The translations under genes were made by a program, and so were the position numbers. This document shows, piece after piece, positions 8,590 to 16,190 of a stretch of DNA of 27,103 bases (position 1 is its first letter; each line of letters opens with the position of its first letter). The stretch spans positions 1 to 27,103 of the forward strand of contig CAIRYE010000108.1 in NCBI GenBank assembly GCA_903882765.1. Reading direction: 5' to 3'. The notes beneath the pieces are model-generated. The model searched no databases, was not told the origin of the DNA, and saw only the letters and a program-made list of their open reading frames with translations. The stretch comes from an uncultured Anaerolineae bacterium (GTDB lineage Bacteria; Chloroflexota; Anaerolineae; Anaerolineales; Villigracilaceae).

Positions 8590-9552
8590 TTATTTAAGGT
8601 CTTCTTCCTCATCCGGATCAACCGCCATCATATCAAAACTTTCTAGATCTTCCGTGAAAGTAAGGTTCATCAACGCGTCTTCGATCAATTCGATCAGGTC
8701 TTCATCCTCGCTATTGGCAATAAGAGCTTCTAAGTAGGTACGTACATCCTCGCCGCCAATCGATGATAGGGACCAAATAATCGCTTCATACATTTCCACA
8801 TCTTCAATTTCTTCAAGCATATCCAGAAGCGGTTGCCGAGCGAGTTTTAATTCTAATTCTCCAGCGGATTCGATCGCGGCCAGACAGACATCGCTATCTG
8901 CGTCATTGAGTCCATTTAATATTTGGCCTGCCCAACGATCATCCGCGCTTCTTCCAGCTGCCCGCAACGCGGAAACTTGCCAAGCAGTATCTTTCTTTTC
9001 AAAGGATTGTTCGATCAAACCATACACTTCATCTCGACCAGCATATCCAAGCGATTCCAACGCCGCCCGCGCTACTTTGCTGTGTTCGTCATGATAAGCC
9101 TTTAGCAGAACATTCTCGGCGGTTGTATTGTCCAAGTCGTCGAGATCTCCGTACTCATATAACCGAACAAAGTTACCAACGACGCGAACAGCTGCCTCGC
9201 GTACATTTTCGTCAGTATCTGTAGTGATCATTTTTACCAGGTCCGGCAAGATAGCACATTTTTCTGTCTCATCGAGCAGCTGCAAGGCAGATGCCCTCAC
9301 TGAAGCCAGGTCATCCTTTATTAGAGCTACACCCAACGCCTCAAATGAAACCAAAGTATTATCTAAGTAATGTTCGTACAATTCTTGTAAAAACTTGGTT
9401 TTATTCTCATCATTTACACCCTTCCACTCTTGTAAAAAGGTGGAAACGCTTTTGGGATCCATATCGCTGAAGACATCAAGTTCTTTTTCAGCGAGGATGA
9501 AATCCGGAGACTTTAGTTTCTTGAGAACATTATTTAAAATTGTAGTGGCCAT
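8590..9552 (-). CDS. HEAT-repeat protein of unknown function
   Basis: A 320-residue soluble, acidic, helical protein built of HEAT-type repeats. Repeated Asp-x-(N/D)-x-x-V-R-x-x-A units are visible, for example DLASVRASALQLL, DENVREAAVRVVG, HSKVARAALESLG and DSDVCLAAIESAG. It ends in a strongly acidic tail (DPDEEEDLK). There is no signal peptide and no catalytic motif, so a protein-binding scaffold is the likely role. The ATG lies two bases after the rseP stop and has no Shine-Dalgarno sequence, because the bases before it are the rseP 3' end. Translation is therefore probably coupled to rseP. A named function cannot be given. Confidence 0.85.
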   Translation of the reverse strand: MATTILNNVLKKLKSPDFILAEKELDVFSDMDPKSVSTFLQEWKGVNDENKTKFLQELYEHYLDNTLVSFEALGVALIKDDLASVRASALQLLDETEKCAILPDLVKMITTDTDENVREAAVRVVGNFVRLYEYGDLDDLDNTTAENVLLKAYHDEHSKVARAALESLGYAGRDEVYGLIEQSFEKKDTAWQVSALRAAGRSADDRWAGQILNGLNDADSDVCLAAIESAGELELKLARQPLLDMLEEIEDVEMYEAIIWSLSSIGGEDVRTYLEALIANSEDEDLIELIEDALMNLTFTEDLESFDMMAVDPDEEEDLK

Positions 9553-9554
9553 AA

Positions 9555-10646
9555 TTAGGGTAGGTTAACTTGAATAGGGTTGATAAAATCCATCGCATTG
9601 ACGATAACCATCATAGCGATGAGCAATAGGAAAGCGATCCCATTGACATAATTTTCCAGCTTATATGGAATCCTTTTTTTGAAGAGGATTTCTGGCATGG
9701 TGAATAAGATACGACCACCATCGAGGGCAGGGATTGGAAGAAGGTTGAAAACGGCAAGCGACGTACTGAGCATCGCAACAATAGATAGTACATAGTAGGA
9801 AGGTTCCGTGCCATTTGTTGTTGGTTGCCCAGTCTGATCAGCGGCTCGTGTTTCGGAATCCTTTGCTACTGCTTGATCAAAAATATCATAGATGCCTTTC
9901 ATACCGATCAACCGTGCTTCATCAGGTGAAATTACTCCCTGAATAAGGCCTATCGGCATGTATAGGATGCTCATTGCTTGGGCTCCTGTGTAAGCCACCC
10001 CAGAAGTTATTGTTTCGGCAAACGTTGCTGGCCTGCGCGGGGAGGTTAGCCCAACTCCAAGAGCGCCTAATTCAGCCGGGCGGGTAGAAAGCGGGGTAAC
10101 GGCAAAGGATAGTTGTTCGCCATCTCTCTCCACGATCATCGTAAGTTCAGTATCAACGCCATCCTTGATCAATAATCGGGCGGCGGATGGGTCGGTTACT
10201 TCTTGGCCATTTATGGCAAGAATCATATCGTTTGGCAACAAGCCTACTTGCGCAGCTGGGCTATCTACCACAACATTATCTATCAACACTTTCTTGTCCG
10301 CCATTCCTATTTGCGAAACAATGATGGCAGTAACAAAAACAGCCGTGATCAAGTTCATCATAGGACCGGCAAACAAAACAAACAACCGTTTCCAAGGATT
10401 TGCCGCGGAAAGTCCATCCATAACATTGGGATCATTTTCTCCCTTAGGACGAACAAACCCGCCCAAGGGGAGGGCGTTCAAGGTAAAGTCCGTTCCCTGC
10501 CACCGAAATAGTGTGAGGATCTTTGGCGGCAATCCAAAGCCAAATTCTTCCACCTCGATGTTGACGATCTTAGCCGCGAGAAAATGTCCCAATTCATGGA
10601 TAAAGACCATTCCACCAAAAACGAGTACAACAATTAATAAAGTCAT
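9555..10646 (-). CDS. rseP: Site-2 intramembrane zinc metalloprotease, RseP/RasP type
   Basis: A 363-residue membrane protease of the S2P family that cuts transmembrane substrates such as anti-sigma factors or remnant signal peptides. The zinc motif HELGH is at residues 17-21 in the first helix, a single PDZ domain spans about 121-180 (GLLPNDMILAINGQEV), and the third zinc ligand is in NLLPIPALDGGRILF near 303-315. One PDZ domain is the RasP-like arrangement; E. coli RseP has two. The frame can be opened at a TTG (10667), but the ATG at 10646 is chosen because GAAGGA lies five bases upstream. It heads the seven-gene operon, with a TATAAT at 10686-10691. A Ser/Thr/Gln-rich linker near residues 262-285 precedes the last helices. 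Confidence 0.93.
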   Translation of the reverse strand: MTLLIVVLVFGGMVFIHELGHFLAAKIVNIEVEEFGFGLPPKILTLFRWQGTDFTLNALPLGGFVRPKGENDPNVMDGLSAANPWKRLFVLFAGPMMNLITAVFVTAIIVSQIGMADKKVLIDNVVVDSPAAQVGLLPNDMILAINGQEVTDPSAARLLIKDGVDTELTMIVERDGEQLSFAVTPLSTRPAELGALGVGLTSPRRPATFAETITSGVAYTGAQAMSILYMPIGLIQGVISPDEARLIGMKGIYDIFDQAVAKDSETRAADQTGQPTTNGTEPSYYVLSIVAMLSTSLAVFNLLPIPALDGGRILFTMPEILFKKRIPYKLENYVNGIAFLLLIAMMVIVNAMDFINPIQVNLP

Positions 10647-10685
10647 AAGTTTCCTTCTTACAGCCAAACAAAGGCGTATTTTAGC

Positions 10686-10691
10686 ATTATA
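10686..10691 (-). promoter_or_regulatory. Candidate -10 of the rseP operon promoter
   Basis: A perfect TATAAT on the minus strand in the 78-base gap between mvaD and rseP, giving a leader of roughly 33 bases. No convincing -35 is seen at 17 bases spacing. Confidence 0.45.
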
Positions 10692-10724
10692 ACGTCCAAT
10701 TATTAGTGGTTCATTAGAATCAGA

Positions 10725-11702
10725 TCAACCCTCGATCCGCACTCCATCGCCAACCGGGGATACCAAGATCTTTTGAACCCCTGGAATTTTCTTTAATAAC
10801 TTGGCTACTTCATCCGCCTTCTTGGCTTCACAGATCACATGCACGTTGGGGCCGGCATCTATAGTATAGCCAGCCTGCAAACCTTCATCGCGCCACTGTT
10901 GAACTTTTTTCATCACCGCCATGGTTTCGGGCTGCCAATAAAATAATGCCGGGGTGCTGGTCATCATCACGGAATGCATCATATCAGAATCTAGCTGGAG
11001 TATGGACGCTAATTTTGACATATCTTTTTCAAATATCGCTTGCCGGCAGAGTGAAATCCGCCGAGGAGTATCAACTGCCCGCGCGATTTGAAGCGGGCTT
11101 GTTGAAGCTAACAAATGGCCCTCAGTTGAACCTGTTTTCTTATGGCTTGAGCTCACTATGGCCACACAATCAACCAAACTCCAATGTTCCTTCGGAGCAA
11201 TAGTTTCGGCATAACACGCTTCGTCTGAATCCCCTAAATACCACTCAACAAAGCCACCTGGTACACTACGTGAAGCTGAGCCAGACCCCAACCTAGCGAG
11301 TCGGGAAACTTTCGCCTCAGACCAATCCAATCCTAGCGCTGTTACACTTGCCTGAGCTAATGCCGCGAAAGCCGCGGCAGAGCTGGCAATCCCCGCCCCG
11401 GTCGGAAAATTGTTAGTGCTGCTCACTGAGGCTTTCAAAGAAATTCCGGCAGCAGCCCGAACAATTTCTAAGATCTTTACTACCCGATCCAGACCTTTTC
11501 CATCGACCTGTATCTCATTGATGGCCAACCGATCTTTCTCATACCCAGCGTCAAAATGCACCGTCGTACGAGTGATCAGTCCGTCCATATTCATCGATAT
11601 AGAGCCATTGACGGGTAATCGTAAATCTTCTGACCGATTACCCCAGTATTTAATAAAAGCAATGTTAGGGTGCGCTACCGCGGTAGCGAGTAATGAAGAC
11701 AT
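10725..11702 (-). CDS. mvaD: Diphosphomevalonate (or phosphomevalonate) decarboxylase
   Basis: A 325-residue GHMP-fold enzyme that decarboxylates a phosphorylated mevalonate with ATP, making isopentenyl (di)phosphate for isoprenoid synthesis. Motifs are IAFIKYWGNRSEDLRLP (15-30), the ATP loop NFPTGAGIASSAAAFAALA (98-116), LGSGSASRSVPGGF (138-151) and DAGPN with the catalytic Asp282. Asn22 replaces the Lys that classical MDD has in KYWGKR, a residue I recall as contacting the substrate diphosphate. Some Chloroflexota are known to use phosphomevalonate decarboxylase plus isopentenyl phosphate kinase, so the exact substrate is open. The ATG has GAGGA just upstream. No other mevalonate gene is in the window. 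The fold and family are secure. Confidence 0.9.
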   Translation of the reverse strand: MSSLLATAVAHPNIAFIKYWGNRSEDLRLPVNGSISMNMDGLITRTTVHFDAGYEKDRLAINEIQVDGKGLDRVVKILEIVRAAAGISLKASVSSTNNFPTGAGIASSAAAFAALAQASVTALGLDWSEAKVSRLARLGSGSASRSVPGGFVEWYLGDSDEACYAETIAPKEHWSLVDCVAIVSSSHKKTGSTEGHLLASTSPLQIARAVDTPRRISLCRQAIFEKDMSKLASILQLDSDMMHSVMMTSTPALFYWQPETMAVMKKVQQWRDEGLQAGYTIDAGPNVHVICEAKKADEVAKLLKKIPGVQKILVSPVGDGVRIEG

Positions 11703-11926
11703 TTTTCCTCACATGTGAATAAGTTTCAAATAGTAGTTTACCACGAGCAATTGCTAGGCTTGGATTGTGGAAGTGCCTTGACTACTCAGGTTATTTCTGA
11801 GACTTTTTTATCTTCACTCGAAGATTTCAAATCGCATCCTATCGAAGATACCAACTCGTTTGGTGAACCCGTTACTGCCAACTACGAGATACGTCTTCCT
11901 CATAATTTTTTGGGTTAGATTGCTAA

Positions 11927-12583
11927 TTATCCATCGTTCAGTGTTATGACGACCCTTTCTTTGCCTTTGCCAATGTTATCGCGCCGTAACTGGATACTGC
12001 CAATTTCCCCTGTTCGCCTAAGGTGAGTTCCACCGCAGGGAACCTGAGAGAAGCCTTCGATCAACCAAAACCGTCGTTCGGTGCTTTCATCACTAAACGC
12101 GCTCCTGATTTCTAAATTGGCGCGGACCAACGCATTCGCTATATTGCTAATTTCACCCAATATGGGCGAAATATTGCTTTCGAGCACAAAATCAATGCGG
12201 GCTTTATCGTCAGAAATGTGAGCCCCAATTTTTTCAATTCCCGGAACCGTTCGGTAGATCAATTCCAAGACGAGTTCGGCGGCGAAATGGTATCTCATCA
12301 AATGATATCGCCTGGGCCAATCTATACTAACCCGTACTTCATCACCCACAGAGAAACTGTGTCCCTCAACTAAGGTATAAATGATTTCCGTCCCTACTTT
12401 TTTTGCCTCTATGACCTCAAACCCATTGATCGTTCCCCGGTCACTTTCTTGGCCACCAGAATAAGCAAAAAAGTTGGTCTCTTCAAGGGTTATACCCGGT
12501 CTATCTACGCTGGCTACACGAGTATCAAGATCTACGAGGTAGGGGTCTTGCCAAAAACGTTTTGTTGTCATAATCCTCTTCAC
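11927..12583 (-). CDS. AlaX-like alanyl-tRNA editing protein (atypical zinc site)
   Basis: A 218-residue protein resembling the editing domain of alanyl-tRNA synthetase, as in free AlaX proteins that hydrolyse Ser- or Gly-tRNA(Ala). NFFAYSGGQESDRGTI (38-52) matches the AlaX signature, and CGGTH (183-187) supplies the C-x3-H half of the zinc site. The other half, normally HxxxH, reads HFAAE at 99-103, so Glu replaces the second His. Either the zinc ligand is changed or the protein is a divergent subfamily. The start may be GTG at 12583 or ATG at 12571; neither has a well-spaced Shine-Dalgarno site. A 224-base gap with no clear terminator separates it from mvaD, and it is divergent from the BASS-type gene. 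Confidence 0.8.
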   Translation of the reverse strand: MKRIMTTKRFWQDPYLVDLDTRVASVDRPGITLEETNFFAYSGGQESDRGTINGFEVIEAKKVGTEIIYTLVEGHSFSVGDEVRVSIDWPRRYHLMRYHFAAELVLELIYRTVPGIEKIGAHISDDKARIDFVLESNISPILGEISNIANALVRANLEIRSAFSDESTERRFWLIEGFSQVPCGGTHLRRTGEIGSIQLRRDNIGKGKERVVITLNDG

Positions 12584-12721
12584 CTACACAGGTATATTAC
12601 CAATGTAAATATATCCATTATTATATACGGCAGAAAGAACATCGATTACATAAATAAACCCACCTTTCCTCATAACCCTAATAGAATAGGCTATTATTAT
12701 GATCGTGAAAGTTCTAAATTT

Positions 12722-13645
12722 ATGACCAATAAACTGATAAATTTTTTCCGCTCTCAAGGGAAGGTTATGTCGATCCTTTTTGCCATAGTTCTCGGCATCG
12801 TATTTCCTCAACTCAGTAGTTTGTCGTGGATGATCCAATATCTCCTAATGATCATGTTGTTTTATGCCTTTCTGGACCTAAACTTGCGAGAATCAAATTT
12901 CCCAATTCAATTACTCTTTGTGCTTGTTGCTAACGTTACCATCGCAATGCTTTCCTATTTTCTATTAAATACGATCGACCATACTTTAGCGCTAGCCGCT
13001 TTCATTACTGCTATAGCTCCTACCGCAATTTCATCTACCGTGATCATAGGATTTCTTAAAGGGAATATCCCTTTTGTTTCTTCTGCCGTTGTGATTACGA
13101 ACATAGGTATAGCTATTTTTGTCCCCATCGTCCTCCCGTTCTTGGCAAAAACTAACGAACCTGTTACAACGTTCCAGATCCTTCAACCAGTTTTATTAAC
13201 CTTATTCATTCCTTTCATCCTCGCGCGAATCAGTATCGTTCTACCCCACAAAATTAGCACCCCGATCAAGAACTCAAAATCCGCGTCTTTTTATGTTTGG
13301 TTAGCAACGCTCATCATCGTCGTAGCTAAAGCCATTGATTTTATTGAAAACCAAGCCGCCATCAAAATGGATCAGATCTTGAGTATCGCCCTCATTTCTT
13401 TGGCGATTTGTGTATTAAATTTTCTAGTGGGTCATTTTATTGGTGGGAAAAAATATTCGCGGGAGGCTAGCCAGGCTTTAGGGCAGAAGAATAATAGTTT
13501 CGTGGTTTGGATTGCCCTTGCATTCATCAACCCTGTTGTGGGGTTAGGACCAACATTTTACATCATTTACCACAATATCTATAACTCGTGGCAGATCATT
13601 CATTTTGAAAAAAGAGAAAAGGTGCCAGAGAACGTGGATGCTTAG
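12722..13645 (+). CDS. Bile acid:sodium symporter (BASS/SBF) family transporter
   Basis: A 307-residue, very hydrophobic protein with about nine or ten membrane helices, resembling the SBF/BASS fold of sodium-coupled organic-anion carriers. Supporting features are the early FITAIAPTAISSTVIIGFL segment and the late SQALGQKNNSFVVWIALAF segment, which match the two crossover regions where the family binds sodium, and the terminal IIYHNIYNSW. The substrate is unknown. The frame is open far upstream (to 12449), but that part would run into the divergent AlaX gene, so the ATG at 12722 is chosen, just before the first helix; only a weak GAAAG precedes it. Its stop overlaps the stop of the convergent GNAT gene by four bases. 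Confidence 0.8.
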   Translation: MTNKLINFFRSQGKVMSILFAIVLGIVFPQLSSLSWMIQYLLMIMLFYAFLDLNLRESNFPIQLLFVLVANVTIAMLSYFLLNTIDHTLALAAFITAIAPTAISSTVIIGFLKGNIPFVSSAVVITNIGIAIFVPIVLPFLAKTNEPVTTFQILQPVLLTLFIPFILARISIVLPHKISTPIKNSKSASFYVWLATLIIVVAKAIDFIENQAAIKMDQILSIALISLAICVLNFLVGHFIGGKKYSREASQALGQKNNSFVVWIALAFINPVVGLGPTFYIIYHNIYNSWQIIHFEKREKVPENVDA

Positions 13646-14511
13646 TTTGTAAAAAGGGGGGAGTTCTTTTGCAGTACGTAAAAGTTATGGCGAACACCAT
13701 CGTTCACCTCAGAATAAAACTCGCTAACGATATATCCCGCCGCAAATGCTGTTTGGAAACACAGCCGGGTCTGAAGGATCCAGCTTAACGCGGTTTCCAA
13801 GGAACGTAATTTGATCTCTTGAAAGGAGGCGGGGACTTCGAGCAGTATTGTTCTATCATTCCAATTTTCAATGTTGATGGTTGTCGATCCATCTGATTCG
13901 ATATGATTCACTCGGAGAGCACCGGATTCTAGGAAAAAGTCCACCGATAGTGTTGGCTTATCTTCTTCGATCCGCTTAGCTACTCGCTTGCTATTGATCC
14001 ACCATTCCACCTCAAACCGGTCTGATGGCAGCCCTTTATTCAACTCGTCTTCCATTTCCCCATAAAAGTTCGGCAGAAGGGTTTTACAGATCACCCCCAA
14101 CTTTCCAAAATTTAATGACGCATTAACACCCTCAAGTGGGTTCACGGTCCAAGTGATGAGGTCTAATCCTTGCTCTTGAATTAATTTTCTTTGAATATAT
14201 TTTAGGTTCTCGCCAACACCATGATGCCGATATTCAGGTAAAACCCCCATCATATGAGAACAATGTTTAAATTTCAGATGCGAATGTTGGCCGATGAAAC
14301 CAAATAAAAATCCGACCATTTTATTGGACGGATCAAACGCGCCTAACACCAGACCGCCGTTCTTTTGAACGATCAATAATATATCTTTTGGAACTATTTC
14401 GATGTGATTATTGATACCCCACACTTCTATTTGCATATGCTCGACTTCGATAAGTTCTTCGAGGCCTGAGATATGGCGAATGGTGTAATGTGGGGTTTTC
14501 AATAAAGTCAT
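13642..14511 (-). CDS. GNAT-family acyltransferase, COG3375 type
   Basis: A 289-residue protein with an N-terminal GNAT domain and a longer C-terminal extension. The acyl-CoA pyrophosphate loop is visible as VLPEYRHHGVGENL, preceded by HCSHMMG and followed by DLITWTVNPLEGVNASLNF and a GLPSDRFEVEWW segment. This order matches what I recall of COG3375 predicted acetyltransferases; some relatives near N-succinylamino-acid racemase genes act as amino-acid N-succinyltransferases. It begins 20 bases after the ATPase gene of the amino-acid importer, with no good Shine-Dalgarno site, so it is probably the last cistron of that operon. Acceptor and acyl donor are not determined. Confidence 0.82.
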   Translation of the reverse strand: MTLLKTPHYTIRHISGLEELIEVEHMQIEVWGINNHIEIVPKDILLIVQKNGGLVLGAFDPSNKMVGFLFGFIGQHSHLKFKHCSHMMGVLPEYRHHGVGENLKYIQRKLIQEQGLDLITWTVNPLEGVNASLNFGKLGVICKTLLPNFYGEMEDELNKGLPSDRFEVEWWINSKRVAKRIEEDKPTLSVDFFLESGALRVNHIESDGSTTINIENWNDRTILLEVPASFQEIKLRSLETALSWILQTRLCFQTAFAAGYIVSEFYSEVNDGVRHNFYVLQKNSPLFTN

Positions 14512-14531
14512 AAATTTATGAGCGGCGTTCT

Positions 14532-15278
14532 CTAAAGGATCTTGCTCAAGAATGCTTTGGTTCTATCAGATTTCGGGTTTGTGAAGAAATCAACTGGTGA
14601 ACCTTCTTCAACGATCTTACCCTGGTCCATAAAGACGATCCGATTTGCGGCGGCTTTTGCAAAACCCATTTCGTGGGATACAACCACCATAGTCATGCCT
14701 TCTTTTGCCAGAGACACCATAACATCAAGAACTTCCTTGATCATTTCTGGATCTAAAGCTGATGTTGGTTCATCAAAAAGCATAATTCTGGGGTTCATCG
14801 CCAAGGCCCGAGCAATAGCAACCCTTTGCTGCTGTCCGCCTGATAATTCGTTTGGATAGGCATCGGCTTTTTCTGGAATGCCAACGTGCTGTAATTGTTG
14901 GCGTGCTACCTTTTCTGCTTCAGCTGTGCTGCGCTTTCGAACTACCTTTTGGGCAAGGACGATATTTTCAAGAACAGAAAGGTGTGGAAAAAGATTGAAT
15001 TGCTGGAAAACCATACCAACTTCTGCGCGAACCGCATTGATATTGGTCTTCTTTTCCATAACAGAAATTCCATCTACAACGATCGAGCCAGTATCGGGAA
15101 GTTCGAGCATATTGATGCAGCGCAGTAAAGTTGATTTTCCTGAACCGCTTGGTCCAATGATCATCAATACTTCGCCTTTTTTCACATTGGTAGTTACACC
15201 TCTAAGAGCATGGCTTTTGCCAAAGTTCTTAGTAACGTTTTCGATGGTGATAATTACATTGTCAGAATTAGCGGCCAC
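14532..15278 (-). CDS. Polar amino-acid ABC transporter ATP-binding protein
   Basis: A 248-residue ATPase of the GlnQ/HisP group that powers import through the adjacent permease. Walker A is GPSGSGKST, the signature is LSGGQQQRVAIARAL, Walker B is IMLFDEPTSALD and the H-loop is VVSHEMG. The frame is open to a TTG at 15296, but the GTG at 15278 is preferred: AAAGGA lies about nine bases before it, and it starts the protein just before the usual N-terminal strand. It overlaps the end of the permease gene by 11 bases, typical of coupled ABC genes. Confidence 0.93.
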   Translation of the reverse strand: MAANSDNVIITIENVTKNFGKSHALRGVTTNVKKGEVLMIIGPSGSGKSTLLRCINMLELPDTGSIVVDGISVMEKKTNINAVRAEVGMVFQQFNLFPHLSVLENIVLAQKVVRKRSTAEAEKVARQQLQHVGIPEKADAYPNELSGGQQQRVAIARALAMNPRIMLFDEPTSALDPEMIKEVLDVMVSLAKEGMTMVVVSHEMGFAKAAANRIVFMDQGKIVEEGSPVDFFTNPKSDRTKAFLSKIL

Positions 15279-16128
15279 GGCTCGTCTTCCTTTCAATGAA
15301 CTTTACCAACATAGACAATGAAATCGTCATGGTAAGGTATAAAAAGGCCATAGTGTTGTAGGCTTCAAACGAACTGAAGGATCTCGCCCTGAATTTTTTG
15401 CCAAGCTGCGTAATATCATTTACCGCCAAGGCTGAAATAAGGGATGAGTCTTTGAGGATCGCAATTAAGTCGTTGCCAAGAGGGGGTAATACTCGGCGCA
15501 AGGCTTGAGGTAAGATAACGAATCGCATTGCCTGAACATAGTTCATTCCAAGCGATCTCGCTGCTTCCATCTGCCCTTTATCGATAGATTGGATACCAGC
15601 CCTAAAAACCTCAGCTTCAAAAGCAGCATAACCCATCGCGAGGCCAGCAATTGCTCGGCCGCTCATATCGATTTTTTGGATATCAAGTTGGGTTAATGCT
15701 TGCCCAACACCAGCCAAAAAGCTAATTCCAATCAACCAATTTCCCAAAGTAGTGAGGATATTTAATCCTACTGGTACTACTACAAAAGCACCATAGAGGA
15801 TGATGACCAGCATTGGGATACCACGCATCAGCTCTACGTAAAAAGTCGCAATATTATAGTAAAGAACATTTTTTGAAACCCTGCCTAACCCAAGGATCAA
15901 ACCGCCGACGAGAGCCATGGAGTAAGCGGTTAGGGTTACGCGAATCGTTGTAATGACACCTGTACCAATATATGAAATTGCGTCATTGTAACTTTGGTTC
16001 GTAATAAAGTTATAAATGATGACTAACGCGGCTAAACCAATAGCCAAAGCCCACCAAGGCCATTTGGAAAAATTGTTTATAACCGGAATTATCTTTCCCT
16101 CTTGAGGTTGCTCAATTGAAGCAGTCAA
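15268..16128 (-). CDS. Polar amino-acid ABC transporter permease
   Basis: A 286-residue inner-membrane permease of the His/Glu/Gln type. The EAA loop that docks the ATPase reads GQMEAARSLGMNYVQAMRF, followed by ILPQALRRVLPPLGNDLI. An extra N-terminal helix (about residues 26-45) precedes the transport domain. About 30-40 residues (around 135-170) are inserted between the helices that usually flank the AEVFRAGI segment, making it longer than the common 220-residue form. The start is TTG at 16128, supported by a perfect AGGAGG five bases upstream. A strong hairpin lies between this gene and the binding-protein gene upstream, so the permease is probably expressed at a lower level. Confidence 0.92.
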   Translation of the reverse strand: MTASIEQPQEGKIIPVINNFSKWPWWALAIGLAALVIIYNFITNQSYNDAISYIGTGVITTIRVTLTAYSMALVGGLILGLGRVSKNVLYYNIATFYVELMRGIPMLVIILYGAFVVVPVGLNILTTLGNWLIGISFLAGVGQALTQLDIQKIDMSGRAIAGLAMGYAAFEAEVFRAGIQSIDKGQMEAARSLGMNYVQAMRFVILPQALRRVLPPLGNDLIAILKDSSLISALAVNDITQLGKKFRARSFSSFEAYNTMAFLYLTMTISLSMLVKFIERKTSRGR

Positions 16129-16144
16129 AATTGCCTCCTAAGAT

Positions 16145-16178
16145 AAAAGGGCTTGCTAAATTTTCATTTAGCAAGCCC
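16145..16178 (-). terminator. Terminator-like hairpin (attenuator) between binding protein and permease
   Basis: A perfect 12-bp stem, GGGCTTGCTAAA (16149-16160) with TTTAGCAAGCCC (16167-16178), has a 6-base loop and is followed on the minus strand by TTTT. It begins 12 bases after the binding-protein stop and ends about 17 bases before the permease start. Confidence 0.85.
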
Positions 16179-16190
16179 CATGTTTTCAGA

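Noticed and set aside
11715..11918. 67-codon open frame (+) in the gap between mvaD and the AlaX-like gene
   Set aside because: GTG start without any Shine-Dalgarno site, no recognisable motif, and its start lies in the mvaD leader. The 224-base gap otherwise shows only a weak 6-bp repeat (ATCTTC-4-GAAGAT at 11810-11825).
12449..12721. Upstream extension of the BASS-type transporter frame
   Set aside because: It overlaps the start of the divergent AlaX gene, is not hydrophobic like a signal segment, and lies before a plausible ATG placed directly ahead of the first helix.
12584..12838. 84-codon open frame (-) ahead of the AlaX gene
   Set aside because: It covers the intergenic gap and the start of the BASS-type gene on the opposite strand, with no ribosome site and no family resemblance; it ends exactly at the AlaX start by chance of frame.
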